A stretch of DNA of 64,000 bases, taken from Psococerastis gibbosa. Lineage: Eukaryota; Arthropoda; Insecta; Psocodea; Psocidae. The DNA lies in NCBI GenBank assembly GCA_963971405.1, contig OZ020487.1, positions 35,995,039-36,059,038 of the forward strand. The letters run 5' to 3'. Every line of letters begins with the position of its first letter. Positions within the stretch are counted from its first letter, which is position 1. The notes beneath the pieces were generated by a model. It was not told where the DNA came from. It saw only the letters and a list, made by a program, of their open reading frames with translations, and searched no databases. Shown in pieces: positions 44,238-55,760 of this stretch. The position numbers and the translations under genes were made by a program.

Positions 44238-46236
44238 TAGTCCGGTCAATTTAGACCAAAAAATGAGAGTGAAGTTACATAAAGTCCCAACAAGCTGAAT
44301 TTTTGTGAAGTTGTTCAAAACATAATTATAAACAATGTCTGGAAGTTCCCCATCATTCCCCTGTAAGGAAAAAATTTAATTCAAGGTCAAAGGTCAAAAA
44401 AATGAGTTTTTCGCGATTTTCAGCAAAACGGTAAGTTTTATCATAAAAGTACCTCAGACAAAAATTGTAGATCATAAAATTATCTATAAAAAATGTATCA
44501 ATACTTTTTTTATTACGAGCCACCGTTTCTGAGATATAACGATTCTAAAAGTTATAAAAGTTGTTATCGTCATAATATGCATGAGTACGCCACGTATATA
44601 CATCTAGAGTTGTAAAATTTTATATATATATATATTTAATGTTTAAATATTTTATTTGATGAACTTATGACAGTCCCAACCAGTCAACAGAAATTTCTTA
44701 CTAATACCCACAACAAGTCTCGGTTCATTTCAATGTTGAAAGAAAAGTTTACGGCTGAAAATATATTGGTAAAACAAGCTAATAATGATGCTGATGTATT
44801 GATTATTGAAACAGCAATAGAGCAATTCAATTTGACAAATACAACTATTGTTGTTGGTGAAGATGTTGACTTACTTGTATTACTCACTGCTCGAACGCCA
44901 ACTGAAAAAACTATTTTTTTCTTAAAACCAGGAAAAGCTCAGCATCAATCATATATATATTCATCAAAAAGTTTATTTACTCTTGTAAAGTGTAAAGATC
45001 ATGTACTATTTTTACACGCAATAACTGACTGTGATACGACATCTGCATTTTACAGGAGGGGTAAAACAGCAGTTTTCAAAATGTTTGAAAAACAAGATTT
45101 AATTCAATGTGCTGAAGTTTTTAAAAAAAGTGATTCAACTCAACAAGAAGTTATTACCAACGGCATCCGCTTTGTTCTTTCTATGTACGGAGCTCCTAAA
45201 AAACTACCTGTTTAGATAAACATCGATATGCATGTTTCGTTAAAAATACTAAAGATAAAAAACAAGTTCAATTAGCTTGTCTTCCTCCAACTTCAGTTGC
45301 TGCTCACCAACATCTTTTTCGAGTATATTACCAAGTTCAAGTGTGGCTTGGTTATCAGCTAGACCCTACAGACTGGGGTTGGAAGTTGGTCAACAATACA
45401 TTAGAGCCAGTTCAAACTTTACTTCCACCTGCGCCGAAAAAACTGCTAAACATTATTTTTTGCAACTGCAAAAAGGGATGCAGTGCTAAATGTGGTTGCA
45501 AAAAAGTCGGACTGTCTTGTTCTTTGGCATGCACAAATTGTCAAGGCCGGTCGTGCTCTAATATTGAATCACAAACAATGGAGGATTCGTTTGACTCCGA
45601 CGAAATATCATACGATACATCGCTATTGACGCAATTTACTTGCATCCAAAATGAAGATGAAGAAGAAGCAGGAGAAGAAGAACAAGAAGAAGATCAAGAA
45701 GAAGTTCAAGAAGAAGAACAAGAATTTGAAACTTACGAATAAGATGAATAAACTTCAACACTTTTTTCATTTACATCGCTTTTATCTTTCCCAATCTTTG
45801 AAAATTTCCGTTATTTTGCAATAGTTTTACATTAAACAGGATCACAACTGACCCGTGGAGTAGGCCTACTGGGGAAACCACGTTAACAAAAACGTGCTAA
45901 GTACACTACCTCATAGGTGGCGTGGAAACGTGTGCATATTATGACGATAACAACTTTTATAACTTTTAGAATCGTTATATCTCAGAAACGGTGGCTCGAA
46001 GGAAAAAAAGTATGAATACATTTTTTATAGATAATTTTAGGATCTACAATTTTTGTCTAAGGTACTTTTATGATAAAACTTACCGTTTTGCTGAAAATCG
46101 CGAAAAACAAATTTTTTTGACCTTTGACCTTGAATTAAATTTTTTCCTTACAGGGGAATTATGTTTTGAACAACTTCACAGAAATTCAGCTTGTTGGGAC
46201 TTTATGTAACTTCGAATGTCTAAATTGACCGGACTA
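44238..46236 (+). mobile_element. Long-TIR DNA element with XPG/PIN-like + Cys-rich gene (element 2)
   Basis: The ends are TAGTCCGGTCAATTTAGAC and exact complement, flanked by TTA on both sides (44235-44237, 46237-46239). Inverted arms of about 320-360 bp run from each end to a shared CATAATATGCA near 44580 and 45937. The interior holds one gene in two frames. The whole element is 1999 bp, small for an autonomous transposon, so it is probably a deletion derivative that kept the 3' part of a larger gene. Confidence 0.85.
44640..45742 (+). pseudogene. XPG/PIN-like nuclease-domain protein with Cys-rich tail, frameshifted
   Basis: Frame 1 (44640-45215) carries three acidic motifs in the order expected of an XPG/PIN-type nuclease: NNDADVLIIE, VVGEDVDLLVLL and HAITDCDTTSAF (homologues usually have GCD). 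A stop at 45213-45215 is bypassed by a one-base frame change. Frame 2 (45212-45742) continues with LPPTSVAAHQHLFRVYYQVQ and then a Cys-rich cluster with pattern C-x-C-x3-GC-x3-C-x-C, ending CTNCQGRSCSN. An acidic tail rich in EE/QE follows, to the TAA at 45740. The N-terminus probably begins in the middle of the ancestral protein. A nuclease role is inferred from motifs only; a link to Academ-type transposons, which I recall as encoding XPG-like nucleases, is possible but unproven. Confidence 0.75.
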
Positions 46237-46239
46237 TTA

Positions 46240-47150
46240 AGCACGGTTTCAACTTTCAATTACGGCCCGAGTGCCTGGGGATTCAAACACCGTACATTCC
46301 GGTTTCTATCTCATCCAGTCAAATGAAAAAATGGAACTTTGGGAAAAAATCCGATTAAAATAATTGTCATGGAAGCAATAAGCGCAAATTCATTTCAACG
46401 TCGTTAACTTCATTTCTTTAGACTTTCTTTAGTTTATATAAATAATGAAGTATATTGCTTCTACGTGTATTTATTTTTATTTTTTATTTTTACTTTTAGG
46501 CCTACCTATAAGTTAAAAAGTAATAATTTTACATAAAAAGTTGTACCACAAACTTCAAAGTAACGTACCCAAGGAATGGATACCAATTAGGTTTCTGTAT
46601 CTTTGTTGTACTGTATATGCATATACAATATATTATATTATATAGTGCTGTATGTTGTACCTGTGCACAAAAGATTACTATCTTTTGGTTAGGTGATTTA
46701 TCATGCACCTATGTCCTTGAGTGTGTTGAAATCAAAAGTAATTGTCATGATGGTAATTTTCAATGCTTGCCATATGGATCTCATTGCAAAACGCGATTTG
46801 GAGATGTGTCTGGCAGGGCTGTATTGTATTGCGCTGGACTTTGCCCATTCATCTCGCTGTAACACCTGCTGGGGAATACCATTGTTTATAACTCAATTTT
46901 TTTACGCTTTTTCGATTTCCTATTGGTTATCATTGTCGTGTTGCTATTGTTTAGAAATACCATCAACATGAATGACTGGAATAATTTTCAGGTCTTAAAC
47001 AACACATTAATTGTCTGTCTGTTGCGAAAGCTGTTTCTTACGGCCGGCACATTTATTAAGATTTCTGGGGCAAAAAATAAATAAAGCAATACATTTTAGG
47101 CGTCTTTTGTGACCCCCGAATTATGTCCTAACCTAATCACAAAGTTACGC
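46240..47150. other. No gene recognised
   Basis: AT-rich sequence. Short open frames near 46617-46970 have no recognisable motif or convincing splice sites. Confidence 0.4.
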
Positions 47151-47159
47151 CGAGAGAAA

Positions 47160-47350
47160 TGCCCACCCTTCTTCTTCTTCTTCAAGTTACAGCCGGATGG
47201 CTGGTTGGCAGCAACATGTGACTTCGATGCCTCCACTCCCCTCGATCCTGGCACGCTCTCTTCAGCTCCACGTATGTCTTGGCCCCTACATCCTCCATAA
47301 CTTGCTGCAGGTAATCGTTTCTTGGGCGCCCACCCATTTGACTATTTTTA
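47160..47350 (-). pseudogene. LINE 3' fragment
   Basis: The minus strand encodes MGGRPRNDYLQQVMEDVG and RACQDRGEWRHRS, the common C-terminal end of LINE polyproteins (GRPR...W-type). It ends in a CTTCTTCTTC tract on the plus strand, equivalent to a GAA repeat tail. It is related to 11735-11915. Confidence 0.65.
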
Positions 47351-47399
47351 AGCTGACAGAACACACTTTAAAAGGAAAGAACTTTCGAGTCATTCCTTA

Positions 47400-49160
47400 A
47401 TTGGTCACTCCTACCGATATTTTGCGAGTGGTTTTTTCTTAATAAATTGACTCTTTATTTAAATTATTGGTGCCATCGGCATATAGCCTTCGATGGCATA
47501 CTGGTAGCTTGTTCGTACTTGTCTGAGTCTCTACACATCATGCGATCGGAGACCTGTCGTAACTATGAATATAAATATGTATTTCTGTTAATTGACAAGA
47601 AAGTATAAAGTAAAATCGTCAAAATCAGGTACCTAGTTCTGTCATTGTGCTGGTGCCTCAGTGAGTGTAAAAAGCTTTTTCTAAGAGATGGTTTCTAAGC
47701 AATTTAGGGAAGCTAGAAGCATTTCTCGCCACTCTCAGTTCAATCGGGAGTTTTCTAAGGTAGGCGAAACCCTGTGGTATAGGATCCAGTCGCTCACACT
47801 TGGCTGTGCGTGGCGCTGGCCTTACAAGGTCTCCCCGTGTAGGTGTGAGTGTCCCCGTTTTGTTTAAATGTCCCCCACACCGCAGGCTTTAAGATATGTA
47901 GAATGCATCTAAATATGTACAGACTTGGGGCTGTCATGATTGAACTCAACACAGGTATTACCTACAGAGGCGACTGAAGAGGTTTTTCGGATACATTCAC
48001 TGAATTGTTTGCATGCGAATAATTTTTTTGTAGATAGAAAAAAAAGTTTGTAAAACACAGTGCTTCTTGTTGGAATCTGTGACTTGCCGCAACTTATCAA
48101 AGTGAACAACCTGAACCCTGCTACTGCTTTGCTCGCTGACCTCTGCCCTCAATACCCGTGTTGGTAGGTACCCCGCTCACCATTAGGTTAAGGGGGCCTA
48201 CAATTTATGTTGATATATTAATAATGTTGAGAAATACACGAATTATTATATTATTATGATACAGACTGAAAAAAATCCTATATGCAGGTCTGACAGGAGT
48301 TGGTAAGTTTCTGAGGCGGTTATTGAGTGGCTACGCTACGGGGAGTGGGGATATATTATACGCAAAAACAGGACTTTTTCCAAGGGCTGACACAGCTAGC
48401 TGAGGTAAGGAAAGGTGGAACAGAATGGGAAACCTCAGGTTTCGACCTAAAAAAATTGGTGGATTCATGCGACCATTTAGATATAATGACTTACATATCT
48501 TCATATTTCTGTGTTTGTGAAATAATTAACCTATTTTTAGGCCTTTCCGGCAATTAGATACTTTATGGATGGTTGACATTCTACATTCTGTATACTGAAC
48601 CTCCAGCCAAGGCCGTTGTTAGCATGGTCATTATTGAATATGATGGAGAGATATACAACACACTGTATTGTACATTGCGTGCCGTGTGCAGTCACCCTAA
48701 GCTGGACTCTACTATTTTCCAGACCTTGAAATTTCACTGTAATCATTTCATAACGTGTACTGCATGCTACATAATGGGTTGTCATCCGTGGTGGGTAGAA
48801 TTTTCACGCAAGAATTTTGTCGAAAGGTTGGAATGCGAATAACCCCACAATTTTCCCCTCTCTTTCCAGCGCTTGTTTACTGTACCTACCTACACAAGTA
48901 CTTTTCCACCTGAAAGCACCTTTCCAGCTGATATAGACGGAGTGGTATAAAAAATCCACATCTAATTGCCAAAACTTCATTAACATTCTGCTTTACTGCT
49001 GTATATATTTTTTTCTAATTAAAAACATATAATTTTTTGTGTATGGAGTGGCTTAATACAGTGGTTCCCAACTGGTGGTCCACTCAGTAAATACAATAAA
49101 AATTAAAAATTGTCCTATTTTGGAGTGACGATCTTCTACGGTTCATATAAGAAGTAAATT
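47400..49160. other. No gene recognised
   Basis: Scattered short frames only. A motif near 47970-48010 (GACTGAAGAGG, GAATTGTTTGCATGC) recurs near 61848-61890, marking an old repeat. Confidence 0.4.
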
Positions 49161-49166
49161 ATAAAT

Positions 49167-49294
49167 AAGCCCTCTCTTACAGTCAACCCAGCAGGCCCGA
49201 GGCTTTGGAGAAAGCATGGCCAAGAATGTAGCAAGCGTGGGACTCGAACCAACAACCTTTCGGGTGATAGTGAGAGTCTCTACATGTCCTGACA
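49167..49294 (-). mobile_element. tRNA-derived SINE F1, copy 2
   Basis: The minus strand carries TGTCAGGACATGTAGAGA at its 5' end, then CCGAAAGGTTGTTGGTTCGA (B box). The 3' part (AAGAGAGGGCTTAT) is truncated. Confidence 0.65.
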
Positions 49295-49992
49295 ATATCC
49301 TCTTTAAGTACTCGTATAATGACGAAGTTGAATTGAGGCAAGACACTAATGATCTGGTAGAGGAATAGTCCCTTACTGCACGAATATTTTTGGCACCGTT
49401 ACAATATTTGGCAGGCCATGTCCGTGTGCATATGCCTACTACTACTTGGTACCCGATGGAGTAGGTACCTACTCCGCATTGCTCATAATCAAAAATAAAG
49501 TATGGTAACCTTCTGGACGTAGGAAATAGAATAGCAACTATAGGAAGAACTTATCTTGTCTGATCGCCAAACATGTGCATGTACGTGGTACCTACCTAAT
49601 TAATTGATAAACTTCGCCAAGCTCTGCTGACCGAAAAGTCTGTCAGACTATGCCCTAGAGGCGAAGACGTTAAATAAAGACTGCTAAGGTAAGTGTTAGG
49701 GCCCGTTTGTAACAGGCGGATGCAGGAGCGGGTCAAGGGTAAAATAAACATAAGAAAAGCTTGCAGTTTGTTTATTTACATAGACCGTAGTCTTTTTTTA
49801 TGATAAGTTTCTCTAGGCTAAGATAAAACACTTTGCCCAATGCAAACACGGAATTAAACCATTATCCTCTGTTTGAACCGCACCCGCTTGCTATAAAAAA
49901 AAACTCATCATTGACCCTATGCACTGTAGCCTATTTTTTAATTATCATCGCTCCTTGTGAGAGTTTCCTTGGTGACTTCGTGGAACTTGGAG

Positions 49993-50270
49993 AACATCAT
50001 GAGTAGAGGAAGAAGAACGCAATGATCCACAGTAAAATACTTTAATAGTGACCGGTTTCGGATAAAATCCATCATCAGACTAACAACACATGAAAAAACG
50101 CCAGCTTATATACTACTACTACGCCTCCTCCTCCCACTCCCTTCCCGTAGTATATAAGCTGGCGTTTTTTCATGTGTTGTTAGTCTGATGATGGATTTTA
50201 TCCGAAACCGGTCACTATTAATGTATTTTACTGTGGATCATTGCGTTCTTCTTCCTCTACTCATGATGTT
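49993..50270. mobile_element. Near-perfect inverted repeat (fold-back element)
   Basis: Arms of about 120 bp (AACATCATGAGTAGAGGAAG and complement) are almost identical and enclose about 35 bp of CTCC-rich sequence. Each arm contains GACCGGTTTCGGATAAAATC, a type of motif I recall from repeats in many arthropod genomes. The high arm identity implies a young insertion or recent conversion. Confidence 0.75.
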
Positions 50271-50544
50271 ATCATCGCTCTCCGAAAAAAATTCTAGGTA
50301 CGACACTGACCTCATCCATATTATACTAGTACTATAGTATTCTCGGGTAATAGACACCTCCTGTAATTTAGCTTATCCTGTCACGTCTCCTTGGTAGAGC
50401 TTACGGTCCTGCTGCCGCTCGTGCCTTGCACATCCGCTTCCCTGCTGTATGCCAACCTTGTTCCTCAAATTTCCTTTACAAGTCAGTTTAAAAGACCTGC
50501 AAAGTTGCTTCTTGTTACGATTATCGTACTTTCCATCATTTCAG

Positions 50545-50806
50545 GACTCGTACTTGGTTAAGTCATGCATTCGCCTGTTTCATTGCGTCAATGCTAAGCT
50601 TATCTCAGCTTGTCCATTATCGCTTGTAGCCTATGTAGCCTGTAGGTTGACATCGAGAACGTATATACCAATATTGCCAATGGCCAAAACTTCATACTGA
50701 AACAATACAAATAATGTCTGACATCCATGGGGTCGTAGGCATTAGGCAAAGGACCTATGGGTCTATAAGTAGGCCTGGGTCCATAAAAATTCCTTTGAAA
50801 AAATAA
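50545..50806 (+). repeat. Dispersed repeat R2, copy 3
   Basis: Third copy of R2, the most complete together with 22625-22915. It ends GGTCCATAAAAATTCCTTTG followed by an AATAAT microsatellite-like tail, hinting at a retroposon. Confidence 0.6.
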
Positions 50807-50949
50807 CAATAATAATGTCATGCCCGTCGGCCGTTTCATCTCTTTCTTCCCCTTTTCACTTTCCCTTCCTCTCATTGGAATCTTTCATGGGCTTTTAGCT
50901 ACTTTATATAATATAGGCTGTAAGAACATATTATCTATTCCTTAAAAGA

Positions 50950-52215
50950 TATAGAGGGGAGGGGGGGGGGGGGTAGGCGTCATTGGACCATTTCGCCAGT
51001 GGCCTCGAGCAGTTTGGGCATTGGATCTAGGTTGTTTCTTATACAGTATATCGCATATGGTATGGTGTCGTGCGCTTTAAGGGCGGGTCCCATAATCTGT
51101 CCCTTAAAAGTTCATGGTAAGTGCCCCTTTTTAACAGGTGGTTGCGAGAGCGGAAAATAAACATAATTAACAAACATTTTGCTCAATGGAAACACGGAAT
51201 GAAAAGCTTATCCTATGGTTATTTGACGCTCCCGCAACCGCTCGCTTTTCAAGTAATGGTGTGATGCGCTCTTAAAGGCGGTTACTGACTTACATCTACG
51301 GGGTGCAGACGGTGCAGTAATAATATTATACTAGACTGTAGGTACCCGTTCCACTAGCAAATCGTATGTAACAGACTTGGAAAGTTAAAGAAAAACTTAC
51401 GTCAAAACAGAGTAATCACGGTAAGCTAACTTAGTTATACTGTGCAAGTGTGCTGCGATTGACAGGCATGTTATAAACCAGGGGTTCCCCAACTGTGGTC
51501 CACGGACCAAAGTAAGAAATAAGAAAATAAATCAGCTGAGGTATTGGAATGGAAATTTGAAGTACCAGTAAAATACAGTATGTCTGAACTATAATATCCA
51601 ACCGATACCAGTCTTAAACATTTAATCATATATTAGCATACAATTGTAGGCACAAATCATCCTAGAATTTGACGATTTTCCTGTCGCAGCTATGGTGGTC
51701 CGTGGCAAATCATAAAATAATCTAATTTGGGAACCCCTGCTGTAAACATGCCCCCCGAAAGCTCGCATCGCATAGGTATCATTTGCAAGATTACTGTTGT
51801 TCGCGTAGCACTTGCATAGTATGCCACAGTCAACTTACCGTGTCTATTCTACTATGACGTATGGCTTTGCTATTTCGTTTGAAAACTAAATAGGCGCACC
51901 TATTGTATTAGGCTTCAGCAATCATTTGTCCAATTGTCGTCTATTGTAAGCTAGTAGTTCTTAGCCTTGCACACTTATAGAACTGAAGTGATAGTTATTT
52001 TAAACGAACAAGAAGTCTGTTATTGAACAAGCTGTCCAACTATGCTCATCAAGGCTGACGATTTCACTCCTGTCAGATCTTCAAGAAAAGTCTTTAGTTA
52101 CTATAAGTTATGTATAAGGAAGAAAAAGATTAGACTAAATGTCATGGACAAGTTTTATACTGAGTAGTACTGAAGACTGCTCATTTTCGCCGTGACCCTT
52201 TTTCTACTAGCAATA
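50950..52215. other. No gene recognised
   Basis: Contains a short inverted pair, 51482-51510 (GGGGTTCCCCAACTGTGGTCC) and 51690-51740 (GTGGTCCGTGG...GGGAACCCCTGC), that could bound a small MITE of about 260 bp. Confidence 0.4.
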
Positions 52216-52222
52216 TATAATT

Positions 52223-52304
52223 TGTCAGGATATTGTTATAGTGTAGTGGTAAAAGCACTAACGTTGACCTGTTTGGTTGCGGGTTCGAGTCCCACATGTC
52301 CTAC
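52223..52304 (+). mobile_element. tRNA-like SINE head (F1 family)
   Basis: Starts TGTCAGGATATTGTTATAGT. It folds partly like a tRNA, with a 7-bp acceptor pairing AGGATAT/ATGTCCT, a D-stem AGTG/CACT and the B box GGTTCGAGTCC. The anticodon stem does not form, so I call it a SINE head rather than a working tRNA gene. Confidence 0.6.
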
Positions 52305-52324
52305 ATTTTCACTTTCATATTTAT

Positions 52325-52540
52325 TCGTTAGTATAAAGGAATCTTTGTGATGGTCGAAAATTTCAATTGCGAGATTTCAATGGAATTACACGTTTTGAGG
52401 TCCCAGGAACCCAAAAAAATGTGTTACGAAACATCTGTTGGTTGATTTCTAGGTTTATAAAAGTAATTATTGGGTTTAACCCCCCAAAAACGGTCAAAAA
52501 AGGGTAACACATTTTTTTTCTAAAAACCGGCTCCTGCCGC
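52325..52540 (+). repeat. Repeat R1, diverged 5' fragment
   Basis: Follows R1 from GTATAAAGGAATCTTTGTGA through CACGTTTTGAGGTCCCAGGA, then degenerates after a deletion of the TGTCTG region. Confidence 0.6.
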
Positions 52541-52669
52541 CTGATCGAGGCGATTATAATACAGGGGTGAAATAAATACCATATGATTATAACTGTAAAC
52601 AAACAAATTTTGAATAGCACTTTCCATTATAAAATTATCTTATTAAATTTTTATTACCAGGGGATTAAA

Positions 52670-54507
52670 GCCGGCCGCCATACCAAGTTAAATCCAGCGG
52701 ACCAGAGCAGGTTCAAAGATGCAGATAACTTGGTCGTGTGCACAGTGCCGGTAGGGAAACATGGTATGACTTGTCCTGGTCACCTCCGAACTAATCGTGT
52801 GACTTCACTGTGTTTCCCATGTGGTTCGGAATCCACTATAATCAGGAGGTCCACTGTCCTATGGGCCCACACCGTGGCCTGGGACTGTGTCCAACCATTT
52901 GTAGCGGGTTATTTCCGCCACCGTTTCAAACCATTCCGACCGTGGGGTCGAAATGCATGGTTCTTTACAATTTCAACAAAAATCTAAAAACTTACAATAA
53001 TCCAATCCTTGTTTAGGTCCTCCTTCGCCATTTTAATTATTTATAAAAACTAACAAAGATCTGACTCTCGAATGGTTAAGGCAAACTTTGCGCTAATTAG
53101 GCGGTAAATCCGAGAAATTCCAAAATTTAATGAAATACCCAGAGGTAAGGTGGAGCCATAAACCTTTTAACGAAATAATAAAATATATATTGTAAAATGA
53201 GTCACAGGAACGTCCTATTATCGTCAAACAGAAGAAATTATAGAAAAATATCAATTGCACCAACTATTAACTTTTCCGCGCCATTTTCTTTCATTGCCCG
53301 TAGCAGAAGACAGTTAACGTGAACAAGTACGAATGTCACAGATTCAGAGTGGAAGCGTTCTTTAAGCAGTAAAGTTCTAATTTTATCGGGAAGAATTTCC
53401 ATAAATTCCTCATGTAAGAGTGCATAAGAAACCAACAAGTCCTGAATCCGGACCACCACCAGCGGTCGTAAGAGGACGTAAGGAAGGCTCAAGGAGCTCC
53501 GAGGAGGCGTAGTCCTGGCGTATTTCCCCTGACGGGGAGCTACGTCGAAGAGGAAGATGGATGTCCGAGAGGAGCGTCTTGGGCCTGTAAAGGGCGAGTA
53601 GTTCCCCGATGATGCACGGAGGCTAAGGACATGGGCTAGGACCGAGGGATCCTGGGTCAAATTATCCCTCTACTTCACTTCGTATAACTACTTAGCAGTA
53701 AGATCCGCTGGAACCTGTAAGTGTCTTTACCAATTTGTAACTGAAAGGAACTGTTTATTTGAATATGCTGTATGATCTATAAATTGTGAGAAGGACGGCG
53801 TCGCTGTTCCGGGAGTGGAGGATGGATTCGGTTGGTGAAGGGAGCGTGTCGCTCTTCTTCACGATCCGGGGCCATAATCCATTCCCTGAATAGATGGGCG
53901 TCCAGTCCTCAGGATAAGGAAATCATTTAAATTATTGGAGAAACTGTCGGCTGGCACCTTGAGTTTTAGCTTTCTTTACAAAAGTCCAGTCCTCAGCTAT
54001 TCTCTGTTGTCTTTTTTCGTCATGTTAATTTGGATGATCGTGGGTTCGGTGACGGACGGAGGGAGTGGTCCAGATTCAGTTCTGAATCCGGGACTCGGGA
54101 TGGAATCGGACTTTTTCCGTCCCTCAACGAACCAGGTCGGATCTCCGGCGTTATGCAAATTTTGTTATTTATGTTGTTTTGTGCTGGAAGAGATTTTGGC
54201 AGCGGCCACATTGTCGGTCGTTTGTAGGAATTGCCTAATATATTGTTTACTACATCGGATAACCTGTTGTTCTCTGTGGTTTCTTCCTTATCTCTTAAGG
54301 TTGGGAACTCTCTTTATTGTTGGATTGAAGCCCCATTACTCACGCCCTTTATTTTCTGCCGTCCCTGAGCTACCGACGCACCGGCTGAGGCCACCCTTGT
54401 TAAGGTGGAGTTGGATTGAGATAGATCACGGAGTTTATCCGGTTTTGTGTGTTGCCTGCTGGTATTTTCTATCTTTTCCCAAGTTTAACCTTACACATTC
54501 TACTACT
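52670..54507 (+). mobile_element. 5S-like SINE fused to 1.6 kb of extra sequence, one insertion
   Basis: The 5' part (52670-52898) is a 5S-like SINE that matches other copies up to CCAACCAT. The next 1609 bp (52899-54507) are unlike the other copies and end in a short TAC tail. The whole unit is bracketed by an exact 14-bp repeat ACCAGGGGATTAAA (52656-52669, 54508-54521). No conserved protein was recognised in the extra part, although open frames of 140 (53238-53660, minus) and 230 codons (53935-54627, plus, running past the insert) occur. Confidence 0.65.
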
Positions 54508-54633
54508 ACCAGGGGATTAAATAAATACCGGTATTATAATCGCCTACAGCTATTTAAAAAAAATAAAAATATTTTCGCTTATATTGCGAACGTTATCAAT
54601 GTATTACATGGCTATATTATATGGTAATATAAC

Positions 54634-54912
54634 TCTGACAATAAATTAACTTTGGTTGAAGAGGTAACCTCCTAGTTATAACCGAAATTTGATGATATAG
54701 AAAATACTGAATTTGGCGGGATTTGAACACACGATCTACGCCTAACCGGGGCGTCGTCTTAACCGCTGGACCAGAAGCCCCGACAAGAACAGTTCATCTA
54801 TATCCTCTGCTTATATGCTCTTATTGATATCATTCGTATTGCTAGACACTAGACAGGTTAGCACAACTACACAACTATCTAACTGAACAGGTCTGTGAGC
54901 TTACTTTATGCC
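54634..54912 (-). mobile_element. tRNA-like SINE (family F2), copy 2
   Basis: The minus strand reads TGGTCCAGCGGTTAAGACGA (A-box-like) and GTGTGTTCAAATCCCGCC (B-box-like), then the tail TTTCGGTTATAACTAGGAGG. It is the longest copy of this family in the window. Confidence 0.7.
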
Positions 54913-55760
54913 GTAACTGCTGTATAAGCAATAGTATGTAACTGACAAATTGGTTTAATTGTTCCTAAGCTACTGATGGCAGCTTTGTTAAATAACGTAT
55001 AGGAAATTCCAGAGAGCAATCTTCAATTTAATTAATCGACCCTCAATGGCTGTATAATGAGGTAATCTGTGCTTCCCCACCCATTATTATCCAATTAGTA
55101 CACTCCACCAGATCCTCTGGTTCTCCTATATTAATATTAATTACAATCTTAGAATGCAGTATACTTGTGTGTTTTTGGGGATGTCACGGCCTACTGTTCC
55201 CAAAATAGGTCAATGGTCAAGAGAAAGAGGATCCTATACCAGTCCTCAGGCCTAGATCCTTGCCGTGCCACAGGGTTTTTTTTTCTCGTTCGATAGTACT
55301 TTAAGGGTTCTCGCATCTCGCATCTCGCAAAATATAAAATAGAACAATACCGATTTTGTATGTCTTGTCATGGAGGCATGGAGCCACAAACTGACAGCCT
55401 AATGTTAGCAGTTTTCTTGATGATTAGTATTAGTTTTTATTTTTCCAGTTTTTTTGTAAGGGCACTCGTGCCTCAGTGGCCTTCTTATTTAGTAGCTATC
55501 TATCGATTGGTTTGCAGCGAATCGTTTCATATTCTCCCCCATTCATCTCTGGCCTGGGTCGTCCATAGTTTAAACTTGGAAGTAGATTCCTCATCTGTTA
55601 TCTTGCTTAAGTTTTTTTTTGCATACGTGTCCCTCAATGGTGCCTTCTGTTATAAACTGTATTACCTTTGTGGTAAAATTGGGAAAATTTAAAAGTGAAA
55701 AATAGGGAAGAAGATAACGGTGATGGCACCACATAAATAATAAAAATAAATAAATAAGGA

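Noticed and set aside
44238-46236. Assignment of element 2 to piggyBac or Kolobok because of TTAA near its end
   Set aside because: The left flank is TTA followed directly by the TAG terminus, so a four-base TTAA duplication does not fit. The encoded protein is also not a DDE transposase of those families.
46617-46971. Cys-rich open frames resembling a small secreted protein
   Set aside because: Two overlapping frames compete, there is no signal peptide with a cleavage site, and no exon borders were found.
52223-52304. Functional tRNA gene
   Set aside because: The anticodon stem does not pair and the sequence matches the head of SINE family F1.
53238-53660. Minus-strand open frame of 140 codons
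   Set aside because: It lies within the extra part of the SINE-headed insertion, with no recognised motif and no splice or promoter support.
53935-54627. Open frame of 230 codons as a membrane-protein gene
   Set aside because: The frame runs through the 3' boundary of a retroposed unit (TAC tail and 14-bp duplication) into unrelated flanking sequence. Hydrophobic stretches come from AT/T-rich DNA and no domain was recognised.
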